Of a DNA stretch of 33,571 nt, positions 1 to 8,552 are shown piece by piece. The notes below the pieces were generated by a model that was not told the origin of the DNA, made no database searches, and was given only the letters and a program-made list of their open reading frames with translations. The DNA is from PWHW01 sp964435025. Lineage in GTDB: Bacteria > Patescibacteriota > Minisyncoccia > Minisyncoccales > PWPS01. Positions within the stretch are counted from its first letter, which is position 1. Each line of letters begins with the position of its first letter. Both the position numbers and the translations under genes were made by a program. The stretch spans positions 1-33,571 of the forward strand of contig CAYSXL010000003.1 of assembly GCA_964435025.1 (NCBI GenBank). Direction: 5' to 3'.

Positions 1-8
1 TCAATACA

Positions 9-27
9 ATTCGGAGAATTTCCGAAT
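9..27 (-). terminator. Possible weak hairpin terminator downstream of tRNA-Ala
   Basis: A 7-bp perfect inverted repeat (ATTCGGA / TCCGAAT, 5-nt loop) lies just beyond the 3' end of the minus-strand tRNA. The tail after it is only moderately T-rich, so termination is a guess. No gene is visible in the first 42 bases. Confidence 0.25.
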
Positions 28-42
28 GTTATTATAACGGGG

Positions 43-116
43 TGGACCCAGCCGGACTTGAACCGGCGGCCTTTTGCGTGCCACGCAAACGCTCTGGCCA
101 ACTGAGCTATGGGCCC
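43..116 (-). tRNA. tRNA-Ala (anticodon GGC)
   Basis: The minus strand folds into a complete 74-nt cloverleaf. It has a 7-bp acceptor stem, a GCTC/GAGC D stem and a T arm containing GGTTCAAGTCC. The anticodon loop is G-T-G-G-C-A-C with U33, anticodon GGC and A37. The acceptor stem carries the G3:U70 wobble pair that defines alanine tRNAs, with discriminator A. The 3' CCA is not encoded (the next bases are CCC), so the nucleotidyltransferase must add it. It lies 21 nt downstream of tsaE on the same strand and may be cotranscribed. Confidence 0.96.
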
Positions 117-137
117 GGTAAAAGCCATTGATTATTA

Positions 138-584
138 TCACACGCCGGTTATTATACCACCCTTATCCTTTACTATCAACTGCCTTTTCCGGGGGGCTAA
201 AAAGTTAAACTCTATCTCTATCTTCTCTTCGGGTAGAATATTTCTCGCTTTTTCCCCCCATTCAATAACCACCACATTGTTTTTGTCTTTACTGATTTCC
301 TTTAGTCCGAGCTCCAGAAGATCTTCTTCTCCTACTCTGTAGGCATCAAAGTGATAGAGCACTTTTCCTTTTTTTGCTTTATATTTTTTGTATATAACAA
401 ACGTCGGGCTGGTGATGTCCTCCTTTATACCGAGGCCCTTCGCTAATCCTTGAACAAAAGTTGTTTTCCCTCCACCCAGATTTCCGGTTAAAGAAAAAAC
501 AAAAGGTCCCTCTTTTTTAAGAACTTTTTTTGCAACAGCGTTTGCTCTCTTTTTTGTTTCACTTGAAGACTCGGACAACATCAT
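138..584 (-). CDS. tsaE: tRNA threonylcarbamoyladenosine biosynthesis ATPase TsaE
   Basis: A 148-residue TsaE (YjeE) P-loop ATPase. In the known pathway it works with TsaB and TsaD to transfer the threonylcarbamoyl group onto A37 of ANN-decoding tRNAs. A Walker A motif, GNLGGGKTTF, starts near residue 34. The family SPTF motif follows in TSPTFVIYKKY, and a Walker-B-like segment ends in VVVIEWGEKA with the typical E-W. Length is normal for the family. The start is ATGATG, so initiation could be at either codon. It is divergent from the PilB-like gene 63 bp away and upstream of tRNA-Ala. The partners TsaB and TsaD are not in the window. Confidence 0.93.
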   Translation of the reverse strand: MMLSESSSETKKRANAVAKKVLKKEGPFVFSLTGNLGGGKTTFVQGLAKGLGIKEDITSPTFVIYKKYKAKKGKVLYHFDAYRVGEEDLLELGLKEISKDKNNVVVIEWGEKARNILPEEKIEIEFNFLAPRKRQLIVKDKGGIITGV

Positions 585-647
585 AGCGAATTGACTAACA
601 GGTTAAATTAAGATAGATTGGAAGCGATTAAGTAAATAATATCTTTT

Positions 648-1958
648 ATGCCCGAAAATTCCAAGAACATAATGGGAGAAGTGGAAATTCCTCACGAAAT
701 AGTTAAAGAAGGAGAGAGAGAGCTTGACAATCTTCCCTCTATTAAAAAGCGAATAGAAAAGAGTATAGATGAAGATATCTCCAAAGCCTTGGAGATCGTA
801 CTTATAGGCGCTCTTTTTGTCAAAGCATCCGATATTCATATAGAACCTGAAGAAGAAGGCTCAAAAGTACGTATGCGACTGGATGGAATTCTTCATGACG
901 TAACCAATCTTGATAATAGCGTCACACGTAAGATAACATCGAGAATCAAGTTGCTTGCAAAAGTCAAACTCAATGTGGAAGACAGGCCCCAAGATGGGAG
1001 ATTTACTATTGTCATTCCTTTCAAAGAAGACTCCCTTTCCGTCGAAGTAAGAATGTCTTCTCTCCCTTCCGAGTACGGAGAAACCGTTGTTCTAAGACTA
1101 CTCGACCCAAGAAAACTCATCGCTATCAAAGATCTCGGACTAAGAAAGGATCTTTTTCATGTCTTTAAGAGAGAAATAGAAAAGCCCAACGGAATGGTGA
1201 TTGTTACCGGTCCTACCGGGTCGGGTAAGACAACTACCCTTTACGCTTTTCTTAAAACAATAAACAAGCCGGGAGTGAAGACAATAACCATCGAGAACCC
1301 CGTAGAATATCATCTGGAAGGAATATCTCAGACCGAAGTTAATCCGGAAAGAGGATATGATTTTGCAAACGGACTGAGGGCTATTGTTAGGCAGGATCCG
1401 GATGTGATTCTTGTGGGTGAAATAAGAGATTTGGAGACGGCTCAAATAGGAATGCAGGCGGCACTCACCGGCCACCTTGTTTTTTCCACGCTTCACACCA
1501 ATGATGCTCCCGGCGCAATAGCGCGACTTGTTGCCCTCGGAGAAAAAGCCGTAAATATTACCCCCGCTATAAATATGGTTATTGCACAGAGGCTTGTAAG
1601 AACCATTTGTCCCGGCTGCGTAAAATATGAAAAACTGGACGCCGACTCATTCGCAAGAATTAAAGAAGACCTTAAAACTGTCAAGGAGGATGTCTTTAAA
1701 ATTCCCTCATCTTCTCCCAATGTTCCCCAGCCCGTGGGTTGTAAGGAGTGTAATTTTACCGGTTATAGAGGAAGAATTGGTATTTTTGAGGCCTTTATTA
1801 TAGACGAAGAAATGGAAGAACATCTTTTTAAATCTCCTTCCACCTCGGAAACAAGGAAGAAGGCGATAGAGAAAGGAATGGTGACCATACGACAAGACGG
1901 TCTCATTAAAGTACTTAAAAGAGAGACTACATTAGAAGAAATTGATCGTGTAACTTAA
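648..1958 (+). CDS. GspE/PulE/PilB-family secretion ATPase, short form
   Basis: A 436-residue hexameric ATPase of the type IV pilus/type II secretion family, which powers pilin assembly at the inner membrane. Visible are Walker A GPTGSGKTTT (about 188-197), the Asp box around TIENPVEY, Walker B DPDVILVGEIRD and the His box GHLVFSTLHTNDA. A zinc-binding tetracysteine follows, with C321/C324 (CPGC) and C365/C368 (CKEC). The usual N-terminal GspE/MshEN domain is missing: PilB is normally about 560 residues. The protein starts almost directly with the N2-type domain (IVLIGALFVKASDIHIEPE). Its stop codon abuts the ruvB ATG. A -10-like TAATAT ends 5 nt before the ATG. No pilus platform or prepilin genes are adjacent, so the pilus role is inferred. 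Confidence 0.9.
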   Translation: MPENSKNIMGEVEIPHEIVKEGERELDNLPSIKKRIEKSIDEDISKALEIVLIGALFVKASDIHIEPEEEGSKVRMRLDGILHDVTNLDNSVTRKITSRIKLLAKVKLNVEDRPQDGRFTIVIPFKEDSLSVEVRMSSLPSEYGETVVLRLLDPRKLIAIKDLGLRKDLFHVFKREIEKPNGMVIVTGPTGSGKTTTLYAFLKTINKPGVKTITIENPVEYHLEGISQTEVNPERGYDFANGLRAIVRQDPDVILVGEIRDLETAQIGMQAALTGHLVFSTLHTNDAPGAIARLVALGEKAVNITPAINMVIAQRLVRTICPGCVKYEKLDADSFARIKEDLKTVKEDVFKIPSSSPNVPQPVGCKECNFTGYRGRIGIFEAFIIDEEMEEHLFKSPSTSETRKKAIEKGMVTIRQDGLIKVLKRETTLEEIDRVT

Positions 1959-2969
1959 ATGCCTAAAAATAAAGACATTTCTCCCTCCCCAAAAGAAGAG
2001 GATAGGACTCTTGACCTCGCTCTTCGGCCTCAAAAATTCACAGAATATATCGGGCAAGAAAATATCAAGAATAATATTCGTGTTATTATAGAGGCCGCTA
2101 AAAAAAGAAAAGACCCTTGTATCGAACATCTTTTGTTCTACGGAGGCTCCGGACTGGGGAAGACTACCCTTTCTTACCTCGTTGCCAAAGAGATGGGTGT
2201 GGGTATAAGAACGGTTGCCGGGCCTTCAATAAAAAAGATGGGGGATTTGGCCGCCATTCTCACCAACCTTCGAGAGGGTGATGTCCTTTTTATTGACGAA
2301 TTGCACCGCATGAACCGTGTTTGTGAAGAAATAATTTATCCGGCAATGGAAGAGTTTCGCTTAAACCTTATTATCGGAAAAGGGCCTATGGCACGTACAA
2401 TGAATTTAAAGGTTCCGCGCTTTACTCTTGTCGGCGCAACAACACGCCTCGCTCTTCTTTCTTCCCCCTTAAGGAGCCGCTTCGGAGCCACATTTCGTGT
2501 CGATTCTTACAGCACCAAAGAAATAGGAGAGATTATTAAGAGGTCGGCAGCACTCCTTAATTTAAAAATAGAAAAGGAAGCAATAATGGCCATTGCCTCT
2601 CGTTCAAGGTTTAATCCCCGGGTTGCCAACAGATTATTAAAAAGAGTTCGCGATTTCTCAGAAGTTGAGGGGAATAAAGTAATTAAAAAAGAAGAAACCG
2701 AAAAGTCTCTCTCTTTTCTCGACGTTGATACTATGGGTCTTGAACCGGGAGATAAAAAAATTCTTGAGATTTTACTCGACAAATTTGACGGCGGCCCGGC
2801 AGGATTACAATCACTTGCGGCATCAGCGGCCGAAGAAGAAGAAACTATTATAGAAATATATGAGCCCTACCTCATGCAAATAGGTTTTCTTAAAAGAACT
2901 CCTCGTGGAAGAATTGCCACTCCCGCAGCAAAAAAATATTTAGAAAACCAAAACAATGGCCGGACATAG
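1959..2969 (+). CDS. ruvB: Holliday junction branch migration helicase RuvB
   Basis: A 336-residue AAA+ motor that drives branch migration of Holliday junctions with RuvA and hands the junction to RuvC. Walker A is GGSGLGKT (62-69), Walker B is LFIDELHR (D113, E114), and sensor/arginine-finger segments are in LVGATTRLALLSSPLRSRFG. The C-terminal winged-helix region includes GGPAGLQSLA and YLMQIGFLKRTPRGR, typical of RuvB. Length matches the family. The ATG follows the upstream stop codon without a gap, and the 3' end overlaps the YebC-family gene by 14 nt, so translation is probably coupled. ruvA is not in the window. Confidence 0.97.
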   Translation: MPKNKDISPSPKEEDRTLDLALRPQKFTEYIGQENIKNNIRVIIEAAKKRKDPCIEHLLFYGGSGLGKTTLSYLVAKEMGVGIRTVAGPSIKKMGDLAAILTNLREGDVLFIDELHRMNRVCEEIIYPAMEEFRLNLIIGKGPMARTMNLKVPRFTLVGATTRLALLSSPLRSRFGATFRVDSYSTKEIGEIIKRSAALLNLKIEKEAIMAIASRSRFNPRVANRLLKRVRDFSEVEGNKVIKKEETEKSLSFLDVDTMGLEPGDKKILEILLDKFDGGPAGLQSLAASAAEEEETIIEIYEPYLMQIGFLKRTPRGRIATPAAKKYLENQNNGRT

Positions 2970-3654
2970 TCATTTTAAAAATATAAAAAGAAAGAAAGAA
3001 GCGGAAGACCGTAAAAAAGCTATGGCTTTCTCCCGTTTTTCGCGTCTTATTATTTCCAGTGTCCGCGAGAAAGGAAAAGACCCCGAATCAAATCCTTCTC
3101 TAAAAACCGTTATAGAAAAGGCTAAAGAAGCGGACATGCCCAAAGAGAATATCGAAAAAGCAATAAAAAGAGGAGCGGGGGAGGGAGAAGAGGGTCGGTT
3201 GGAAGAGTTCCTCGTTGAAGCCTACGGACCAGAAGGTGTCGCTTTTATTGTCAAAGGATATACCGATAACAAAAATAGAAACCTGGGGGAAATAAAGGAT
3301 GTTCTCAAAAAACACAACGGAAAGATTGCGGACCCGGGATCCGTGAAGTGGCTTTTTGATGTTGTAGGTGTTCTGGAAGTAGAGAAAGGAGATGAATCCA
3401 CTCTTCTTTCTTTAATAGAGGCGGGAATAGACGACTTTAGAGAAAAAGAAGATTTTATTATATTATATACTCCCCCGAAAGAGACAGAAGAAATCAAGAA
3501 AAAATTAATCGCGAAAAACATCAGAGTAACTTCCGCCTTTTTAGGTTTTAAGCCTAAAAACCCCTTTCCCTCTCCCTTTAACAAGCATATAAGTCTCTGC
3601 GAAGATCTTCTTTCGTGTGAAAATGTGGAGGAAGTTTACTTTAATACAACATAA
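2956..3654 (+). CDS. YebC/PmpR family protein
   Basis: A 232-residue YebC-family protein. The N-terminus MAGHSHFKNIKRKKE (MAGHS-x-W/F-x-N-I-x-x-K) is diagnostic, followed by the domain containing NPSLKTVIEKAKEADMPKENIEKAIKRG. Members were long described as transcriptional regulators. More recent work links the family (TACO1 in mitochondria) to translation of difficult sequences such as polyproline. The gene overlaps ruvB by 14 nt and ruvC by 1 nt. Placement beside ruv genes is common for yebC in bacteria, although here it separates ruvB from ruvC and ruvA is absent. Confidence 0.93.
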   Translation: MAGHSHFKNIKRKKEAEDRKKAMAFSRFSRLIISSVREKGKDPESNPSLKTVIEKAKEADMPKENIEKAIKRGAGEGEEGRLEEFLVEAYGPEGVAFIVKGYTDNKNRNLGEIKDVLKKHNGKIADPGSVKWLFDVVGVLEVEKGDESTLLSLIEAGIDDFREKEDFIILYTPPKETEEIKKKLIAKNIRVTSAFLGFKPKNPFPSPFNKHISLCEDLLSCENVEEVYFNTT

Positions 3655-4133
3655 TGATTTCTTTAGGTATAGATCCCGGAATCGCAACGACGGGATACGG
3701 GATAATAAAAAACGGTACTGACTCTTTTTCTTGTCTGGATTACGGCACAATCAAGACCCATAAAGAATCATCTTCTTCCCGACGTCTTTATATTTTAAAA
3801 AAGGAAATATCCTTGCTGATAAAAAAATATTCTCCTGACACCGTCGCTATAGAGAAAGTTTATTTTTTTAAGAACTTAAAAACCGCTCTTCCCGTAAGTC
3901 AAGCAAAAGGGGTTATTATGGTAGCGGTAGAAGAGGCGGGTATTTCCCTTCAAGAGTTTACTCCGCTTGAAGTAAAACAAGGTGTAACGGGATACGGAAA
4001 GGCGGAAAAAGAACAAGTCCAAAGAATGATTCAATCTATACTGAATTTAAAAGAAAAACCGCATCCGGATGATGCGGCAGATGCACTGGGTGTCGCAATA
4101 TGCGGAATAAATAAACTTACTTCACTTTTCTGA
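3654..4133 (+). CDS. ruvC: Crossover junction endodeoxyribonuclease RuvC
   Basis: A 159-residue RNase H-fold resolvase that cuts Holliday junctions symmetrically. All four acidic metal ligands are visible: D7 in GIDPGIATTGYG, E67 in AIEKVYFFKN, and D140/D143 in HPDDAADALGVAI. The ATG shares its A with the end of the YebC-family stop codon (1-nt overlap). The last 17 nt overlap the 3' end of tyrS on the other strand. It ends in TGA, which is evidence that TGA is a stop and not a glycine codon in this organism. Confidence 0.96.
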   Translation: MISLGIDPGIATTGYGIIKNGTDSFSCLDYGTIKTHKESSSSRRLYILKKEISLLIKKYSPDTVAIEKVYFFKNLKTALPVSQAKGVIMVAVEEAGISLQEFTPLEVKQGVTGYGKAEKEQVQRMIQSILNLKEKPHPDDAADALGVAICGINKLTSLF

Positions 4134-5298
4134 ATTTCCTTTTCCCCAGTGATATTATTGTGCCCTTTTTTATTTTAATTTTCTTTCCGGGTTCCTCGAT
4201 TACTTCGCCGTCCACCTTCACACCTTTTTGTTTTATAAGTCTTTTCCCTTCCCCGCGAGAAGATGCCAGCTCTGTTTTGCAAAGTAAATCCAAAACATTG
4301 AGCTCTCCTTTTTTGAGATAAACCTCCTCTATTTTCTCGGGAGTTTGTTTTTGAGAAAATACTTTCTTGAAGTTATCTTGAGCTTTTTCCGCCTTTTTCT
4401 CCGAATGATAAAATCTTACTATCTCGAAAGCGAGCCTCATTTTATAATCTCTCGGATTAGCCCCTTTTTTAATTTCTTTCTCATACTCTCTTACCTTTTC
4501 CATTTCAACTCTGGTTACTAAAATAAAATATCTTATTATAAGCTCGTCCTTTAGCGCCATCACCTTTCCGTACATCTCTTCGGGGGGGTCTGTTAGATTG
4601 ATTGTATTCCCCCAACTCGAGCTCATTTTTTTTCCGTCGAGACCTTCTATTAGCGGATTGGTAAGTATATCTTGGGGTCTTTTTTTGTAGTAACGTTGCA
4701 TTTCTCTTCCCGTAAGCAGATTAAAACGTTGGTCCGTTCCCCCAAGCTCTACGTCCGCCCGAACAGCCACCGAGTCATACCCCTGCATTAAGGGATAGAT
4801 TAACTCTCTAAGAGAAACCCTTTTTCCTCCTGATAATCGCTTTTTTATATTCTCCCTTGCAATAAACTCATTTAAAGAAAAAATATCGGCTTGCCTTGCT
4901 ATATCGGCATAGCTTAGTTTGGAAAGCCACTTACTATTGTAATAAACATCGCATTTTTCTATATCTATTATTTTCCCTGCTTGTTTTATATAATTTTTGA
5001 GATTTTTCTTTACTTCCTTTTCGCTAAGCATAGGTCTTTCGCTTTCCTTATCCGAAGTGTCACCAATCACCCCCGTAAAATCGCCCACTATAAACACAAC
5101 CTTATGGCCGGAGTCTTGAAAATCCTTTAATTTTAAAAGGGGAATCGATCTTCCTATGTGAATATTGGGACTTGTGGGGTCTATTCCCAACTTAATCCTT
5201 AGTTTTTTCCCTGAAGAAAGCTTTTTTTTCAAGTCTTTTTTATCTATTACTTCTTCCACCCCCCTTTCCAATATATTTTTAATCTTATTTTCTTTCAT
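4117..5298 (-). CDS. tyrS: Tyrosyl-tRNA synthetase
   Basis: A 393-residue class I aminoacyl-tRNA synthetase that charges tRNA-Tyr. The HIGH-type motif is PNIHIGRSIPL after KLGIDPTSP, and the KMSKS-type motif is KKMSSSWGN. YPLMQGYDS and the adjacent GGTDQRFNLLTGRE are the tyrosine/tRNA-site segments of the TyrRS family. A C-terminal S4 RNA-binding domain covers about the last 65 residues (LASSRGEGKRLIKQKGVKVD). The gene is convergent with ruvC, overlapping by 17 nt, and shares a 76-bp divergent intergenic region with the penicillin-binding protein gene. Confidence 0.96.
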   Translation of the reverse strand: MKENKIKNILERGVEEVIDKKDLKKKLSSGKKLRIKLGIDPTSPNIHIGRSIPLLKLKDFQDSGHKVVFIVGDFTGVIGDTSDKESERPMLSEKEVKKNLKNYIKQAGKIIDIEKCDVYYNSKWLSKLSYADIARQADIFSLNEFIARENIKKRLSGGKRVSLRELIYPLMQGYDSVAVRADVELGGTDQRFNLLTGREMQRYYKKRPQDILTNPLIEGLDGKKMSSSWGNTINLTDPPEEMYGKVMALKDELIIRYFILVTRVEMEKVREYEKEIKKGANPRDYKMRLAFEIVRFYHSEKKAEKAQDNFKKVFSQKQTPEKIEEVYLKKGELNVLDLLCKTELASSRGEGKRLIKQKGVKVDGEVIEEPGKKIKIKKGTIISLGKRKFRKVK

Positions 5299-5338
5299 AT
5301 AAACTCTAATTAGCTTCTTTGGTCAATTATATAACAGT

Positions 5339-5367
5339 TTGAAAATTAGGCAATTTTAATGTAAAAT
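5339..5367 (+). promoter_or_regulatory. Candidate sigma70 promoter of the class A PBP gene
   Basis: TTGAAA (5339-5344), a 17-bp spacer, then TAAAAT (5362-5367). Only 7 nt separate the -10 box from the ATG at 5375, so transcription would start at or near the start codon, giving a leaderless or almost leaderless mRNA. Confidence 0.45.
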
Positions 5368-5374
5368 AGGTGGC

Positions 5375-7249
5375 ATGGCAAAAAAGCAAAAAACAAATTT
5401 AAAAAAGAAGCTGGTCTCGGTCTTCTATTTTACCACCGTAGTTTTTCTTTCCTGTGTTCTTATTTCCCTTCTTCTTTTTATATACTTTGCCAAAGACCTC
5501 CCAAGGCCGGAAAGATATGATGACAGGCCCATCGATAAACCCACTAAAATATATGACAGAAGTGGAGAGAATGTTCTTTATTCCATATACGGAGAAGAAA
5601 AAAGAGAAGTAATAGAATTATCTTCTCTTCCCGATCACTTCACCGATGCCCTACTCACCGCGGAAGACTCTAATTTTTACGAGCACTTTGGAATAGATTT
5701 GCAAGGAATTACCCGTTCGGTATTACTTAATTTTCAAGCAAGAAGAGCGGTAGCGGGAGGATCGACAATATCCCAACAATTCGTTCGTTCCGCTCTTCTT
5801 ACTACAGAGAGAAGAGTTATAAGAAAGGTAAGAGAAATTATTCTCACTTTGGAGCTCGAAAGGAGATACGAAAAAGACGAAATACTCGAGTTCTATCTTA
5901 ATCAAATTCCTTTCGGCTCTAACGCTTACGGGGTAGAATCGGCATCGCAAACTTATTTCAATAAACAATCCTCCGAGCTTACCATTGCCGAATCGGCAAC
6001 TCTCGTTTCCTTAATCCCCGCCCCCAGTCATTTATCCCCTTTCGGAAATAATGTAGAAGAATTACTGAGAAGGAAAAATAATCTTCTAGATAGAATGTTT
6101 AGTAGAGGATTAATTACAAAAGAAGAATATGAAGGGGCCAAAGAAGAAAATATTGTCTTTCATCTCTCTCGCGATTATCTCCGTGCTCCTCACTTTGTAA
6201 TACATATAAAAAACACTTTAAACAAAAAGTACGGTGAAGATTTCTTAGAAGAAAAAGGTCTTCAGGTTTATACAACTATAGATTTTGAGTTACAAAAAAG
6301 GGCGGAGGAAATAATAAAAGAAAAAGTTGCCTCCAATTATCACTACAATGCCCATAATGCCACAATGGTTGTTAATGATCCCCACACCGGAGAAATATTG
6401 GCTATGGTCGGTTCGGCGGATTATTTTAAAGAGCCTTATCCCGAAGGTTGTACGCCGGGAGTTAATTGCCAATTTGACCCCTTTACAAACGTTACTACAA
6501 GAAACAGACAACCGGGATCAGCCTTTAAACCTTTTGTATACGCCACCGCTTTTCAGAAAGGTTATGATGATAAAACAGTAGTAGAAGATGAAAAAACCAA
6601 TTTTGGAACCTCCGCCAATCCCTACATCCCCAGAAACTACGACGGTATATTTAGAGGAGAAGTAACGCTAAGAGAATCTCTTGCCCAATCACTCAACGTT
6701 CCTTCTGTAAAAGTTTTAAAAGAATATGCCGGCCTGGAAGAAAGTATAAAAAATGCGAGAGATTTCGGAATTGAACTTCCTCGCCCCGCTTCCTTCTACG
6801 GATTACCTTTAGTGCTCGGGGGTGGTGATGTAAAACTATTGGAAATCGCTTCCGCTTATGGAGTCTTCGCTACTAACGGATATAGAAACCCTCCCGTTTT
6901 TATTTCTAAAATTGAAGATGAGGATGGTGTTATTATCGAAAAAAGCGAGAACAGCCCTCGGAGAGTATTAAATCGTGATGTTGCAAAAAAAATAACAGAT
7001 ATATTATCCGATAACAACGCTCGCGCTCCCGTCTTCGGACAACATTCCGCCCTTTATTTTCCGGGGGAAGAAGTGGCGGTAAAAACGGGAAGTACACAAA
7101 GCTTTCGCGACGCTTGGTGTATCGGCTATACATCTTCGATGGTGGTGGGAGTATGGGTGGGTAATAATGATAATACCCCAATGCACAATGCTCCCGGTGT
7201 CAATGTCGCTGCACCTATTTGGAGAGCGTTTATGGAAGAAGCAATCTAG
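5375..7249 (+). CDS. Class A penicillin-binding protein (transglycosylase/transpeptidase, PBP1A family)
   Basis: A 624-residue bifunctional peptidoglycan synthase. Order: cytoplasmic basic N-terminus, one transmembrane helix (about 14-38), glycosyltransferase family 51 domain, then the transpeptidase domain. GT51 motifs are ALLTAEDSNFYEHFG (catalytic Glu), GGSTISQQFVRS and LNQIPFGSNAYGVESAS. The transpeptidase shows S382-x-x-K385 in PGSAFKPF, the SLN motif in SLNVPSVK, and K570-T-G-S in the third motif. There is no C-terminal PASTA or OB extension. The gene ends 3 nt before the convergent dnaN stop. It indicates that this cell makes its own cross-linked wall. Confidence 0.95.
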   Translation: MAKKQKTNLKKKLVSVFYFTTVVFLSCVLISLLLFIYFAKDLPRPERYDDRPIDKPTKIYDRSGENVLYSIYGEEKREVIELSSLPDHFTDALLTAEDSNFYEHFGIDLQGITRSVLLNFQARRAVAGGSTISQQFVRSALLTTERRVIRKVREIILTLELERRYEKDEILEFYLNQIPFGSNAYGVESASQTYFNKQSSELTIAESATLVSLIPAPSHLSPFGNNVEELLRRKNNLLDRMFSRGLITKEEYEGAKEENIVFHLSRDYLRAPHFVIHIKNTLNKKYGEDFLEEKGLQVYTTIDFELQKRAEEIIKEKVASNYHYNAHNATMVVNDPHTGEILAMVGSADYFKEPYPEGCTPGVNCQFDPFTNVTTRNRQPGSAFKPFVYATAFQKGYDDKTVVEDEKTNFGTSANPYIPRNYDGIFRGEVTLRESLAQSLNVPSVKVLKEYAGLEESIKNARDFGIELPRPASFYGLPLVLGGGDVKLLEIASAYGVFATNGYRNPPVFISKIEDEDGVIIEKSENSPRRVLNRDVAKKITDILSDNNARAPVFGQHSALYFPGEEVAVKTGSTQSFRDAWCIGYTSSMVVGVWVGNNDNTPMHNAPGVNVAAPIWRAFMEEAI

Positions 7250-7252
7250 AAA

Positions 7253-8374
7253 TCAATTTTTGATGGGCATTACAACGTAAAGAAAATCATTCTTTCCTAC
7301 GGGTTTAAGCGCTCCGGGGTCGGAACTTCCATTTGTCTCTAAAATAACCTCCGAACTTTTAATATTATTTAATCCGTCCAAAAGAAAACGGTAATTAAAA
7401 GATATATCCACCTTCTCTCCCTCGGCCCTCCCTTCGATTTTCGATTTATAAGTGCCAAGATCGGAGTTGCTGCTTTTTATTTCCATTTCTCCCTTTTCAC
7501 AATCAATACTTAAATTAACTTCATTAACTTTTCCCGTAAAAACACTTGCTGCTTTTATTTTATTTAATAATTCTTCTTTCTTTAGAATTATTTGTGTTTT
7601 AAAGTCATCGGGTATAATACTCTCATAATCAGGATAATTACCTTCAATTATTTTTGAAGTGAGTTCTATATAAGGATGATCAAACTCATCCATATTTACT
7701 TTAAAGAGAATCTGATTGTCACCAAAAACAATATCTACATCCTTGCTAACTTCTTTAAAAATATTAATAAATTCTCTCGCTGTCTTTTGAGGAATTATAA
7801 AAGAAAAGTCTTTTTTATTTTCTTTTTTAAATAATATCTTTCTTTCCGCAAGCCTATAACTATCCGTGGCCACCAGTTTAACTTCCTTTTTCCCTAAAGA
7901 CACAAACACCCCCGATATCTCCGGCTTAACCCTTGAAAGAGAAGGAACATCTATTATTTGGCTAAATCCCTCACATAAAATATCACTTTTAATACTCACT
8001 CTCCCTCTTTCTTTGATTTGAGGAAAAATAGGAAATTCCTTTTCGTTTATTCCATTTATTTGAGTTTCATAGTCCTCACAATCAATTGTTACACTATCGC
8101 CCTTTGATGAAAGATTTATTTTTTTATCGGGAAGAAGATTAATAAAATTAGAAAAGGAGGAAAAAGGAACCGTTATCCCTCCTTTTTTTGTTATTTTAAC
8201 AAGTGACCACCACCTAATTCCTATTTCAAGATCAGTTGAAGATAAATTTAAGAAATTATCCTCCGCTTTTAAGAGAATGTTTTTTAATACGGGAAGATTC
8301 GTTGATTTGGATGATATTCTTCCAACAACGCCGAGTCCTTCTTTTAGTTTGTTTTGTAAGACTGTAATATTCAT
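7253..8374 (-). CDS. dnaN: DNA polymerase III subunit beta (sliding clamp)
   Basis: A 373-residue DNA clamp with the three-domain architecture and normal length. It starts MNITVLQNKLKEGLGVVGRI. Recognisable segments are LPVLKNILLKAE, LVATDSYRLAERK and IEGNYPDYESIIPDDF. The C-terminus ends in FLYVVMPIKN, close to the usual MP[MV]R-type ending. It encircles DNA and tethers the polymerase. It lies downstream of dnaA in the same direction across a 178-bp spacer, the classic dnaA-dnaN order. Confidence 0.95.
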   Translation of the reverse strand: MNITVLQNKLKEGLGVVGRISSKSTNLPVLKNILLKAEDNFLNLSSTDLEIGIRWWSLVKITKKGGITVPFSSFSNFINLLPDKKINLSSKGDSVTIDCEDYETQINGINEKEFPIFPQIKERGRVSIKSDILCEGFSQIIDVPSLSRVKPEISGVFVSLGKKEVKLVATDSYRLAERKILFKKENKKDFSFIIPQKTAREFINIFKEVSKDVDIVFGDNQILFKVNMDEFDHPYIELTSKIIEGNYPDYESIIPDDFKTQIILKKEELLNKIKAASVFTGKVNEVNLSIDCEKGEMEIKSSNSDLGTYKSKIEGRAEGEKVDISFNYRFLLDGLNNIKSSEVILETNGSSDPGALKPVGKNDFLYVVMPIKN

Positions 8375-8552
8375 AAGAAATATAAAATTAGTAGTAATAG
8401 GTGTTGAGGAAAAGTTATTGATTTAAGTTTATTTAAGGTGGGGGAAAAGGGAAAATAAAGTGTGGAAAAAGTATGTTGTTTTTTGGAAGAAAAAATAAAA
8501 GAAAATTTTTATACTCTTTTTAACAAGTTTTTAAAAGAGAATTACACAATTT
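8375..8552. other. dnaA-dnaN intergenic spacer, AT-rich, one DnaA-box-like 9-mer
   Basis: 178 bp of AT-rich DNA containing one TGTGGAAAA (8461-8469), the 9-mer that recurs upstream of dnaA. In some bacteria the unwinding region or a second box cluster lies here. I see no gene and no clear terminator. Confidence 0.4.

Noticed and set aside
3654..4133. Alternative genetic code (TGA as glycine), as in some CPR lineages
   Set aside because: TGA terminates ruvC and other full-length genes at the expected family lengths, with no in-frame TGA inside conserved genes.
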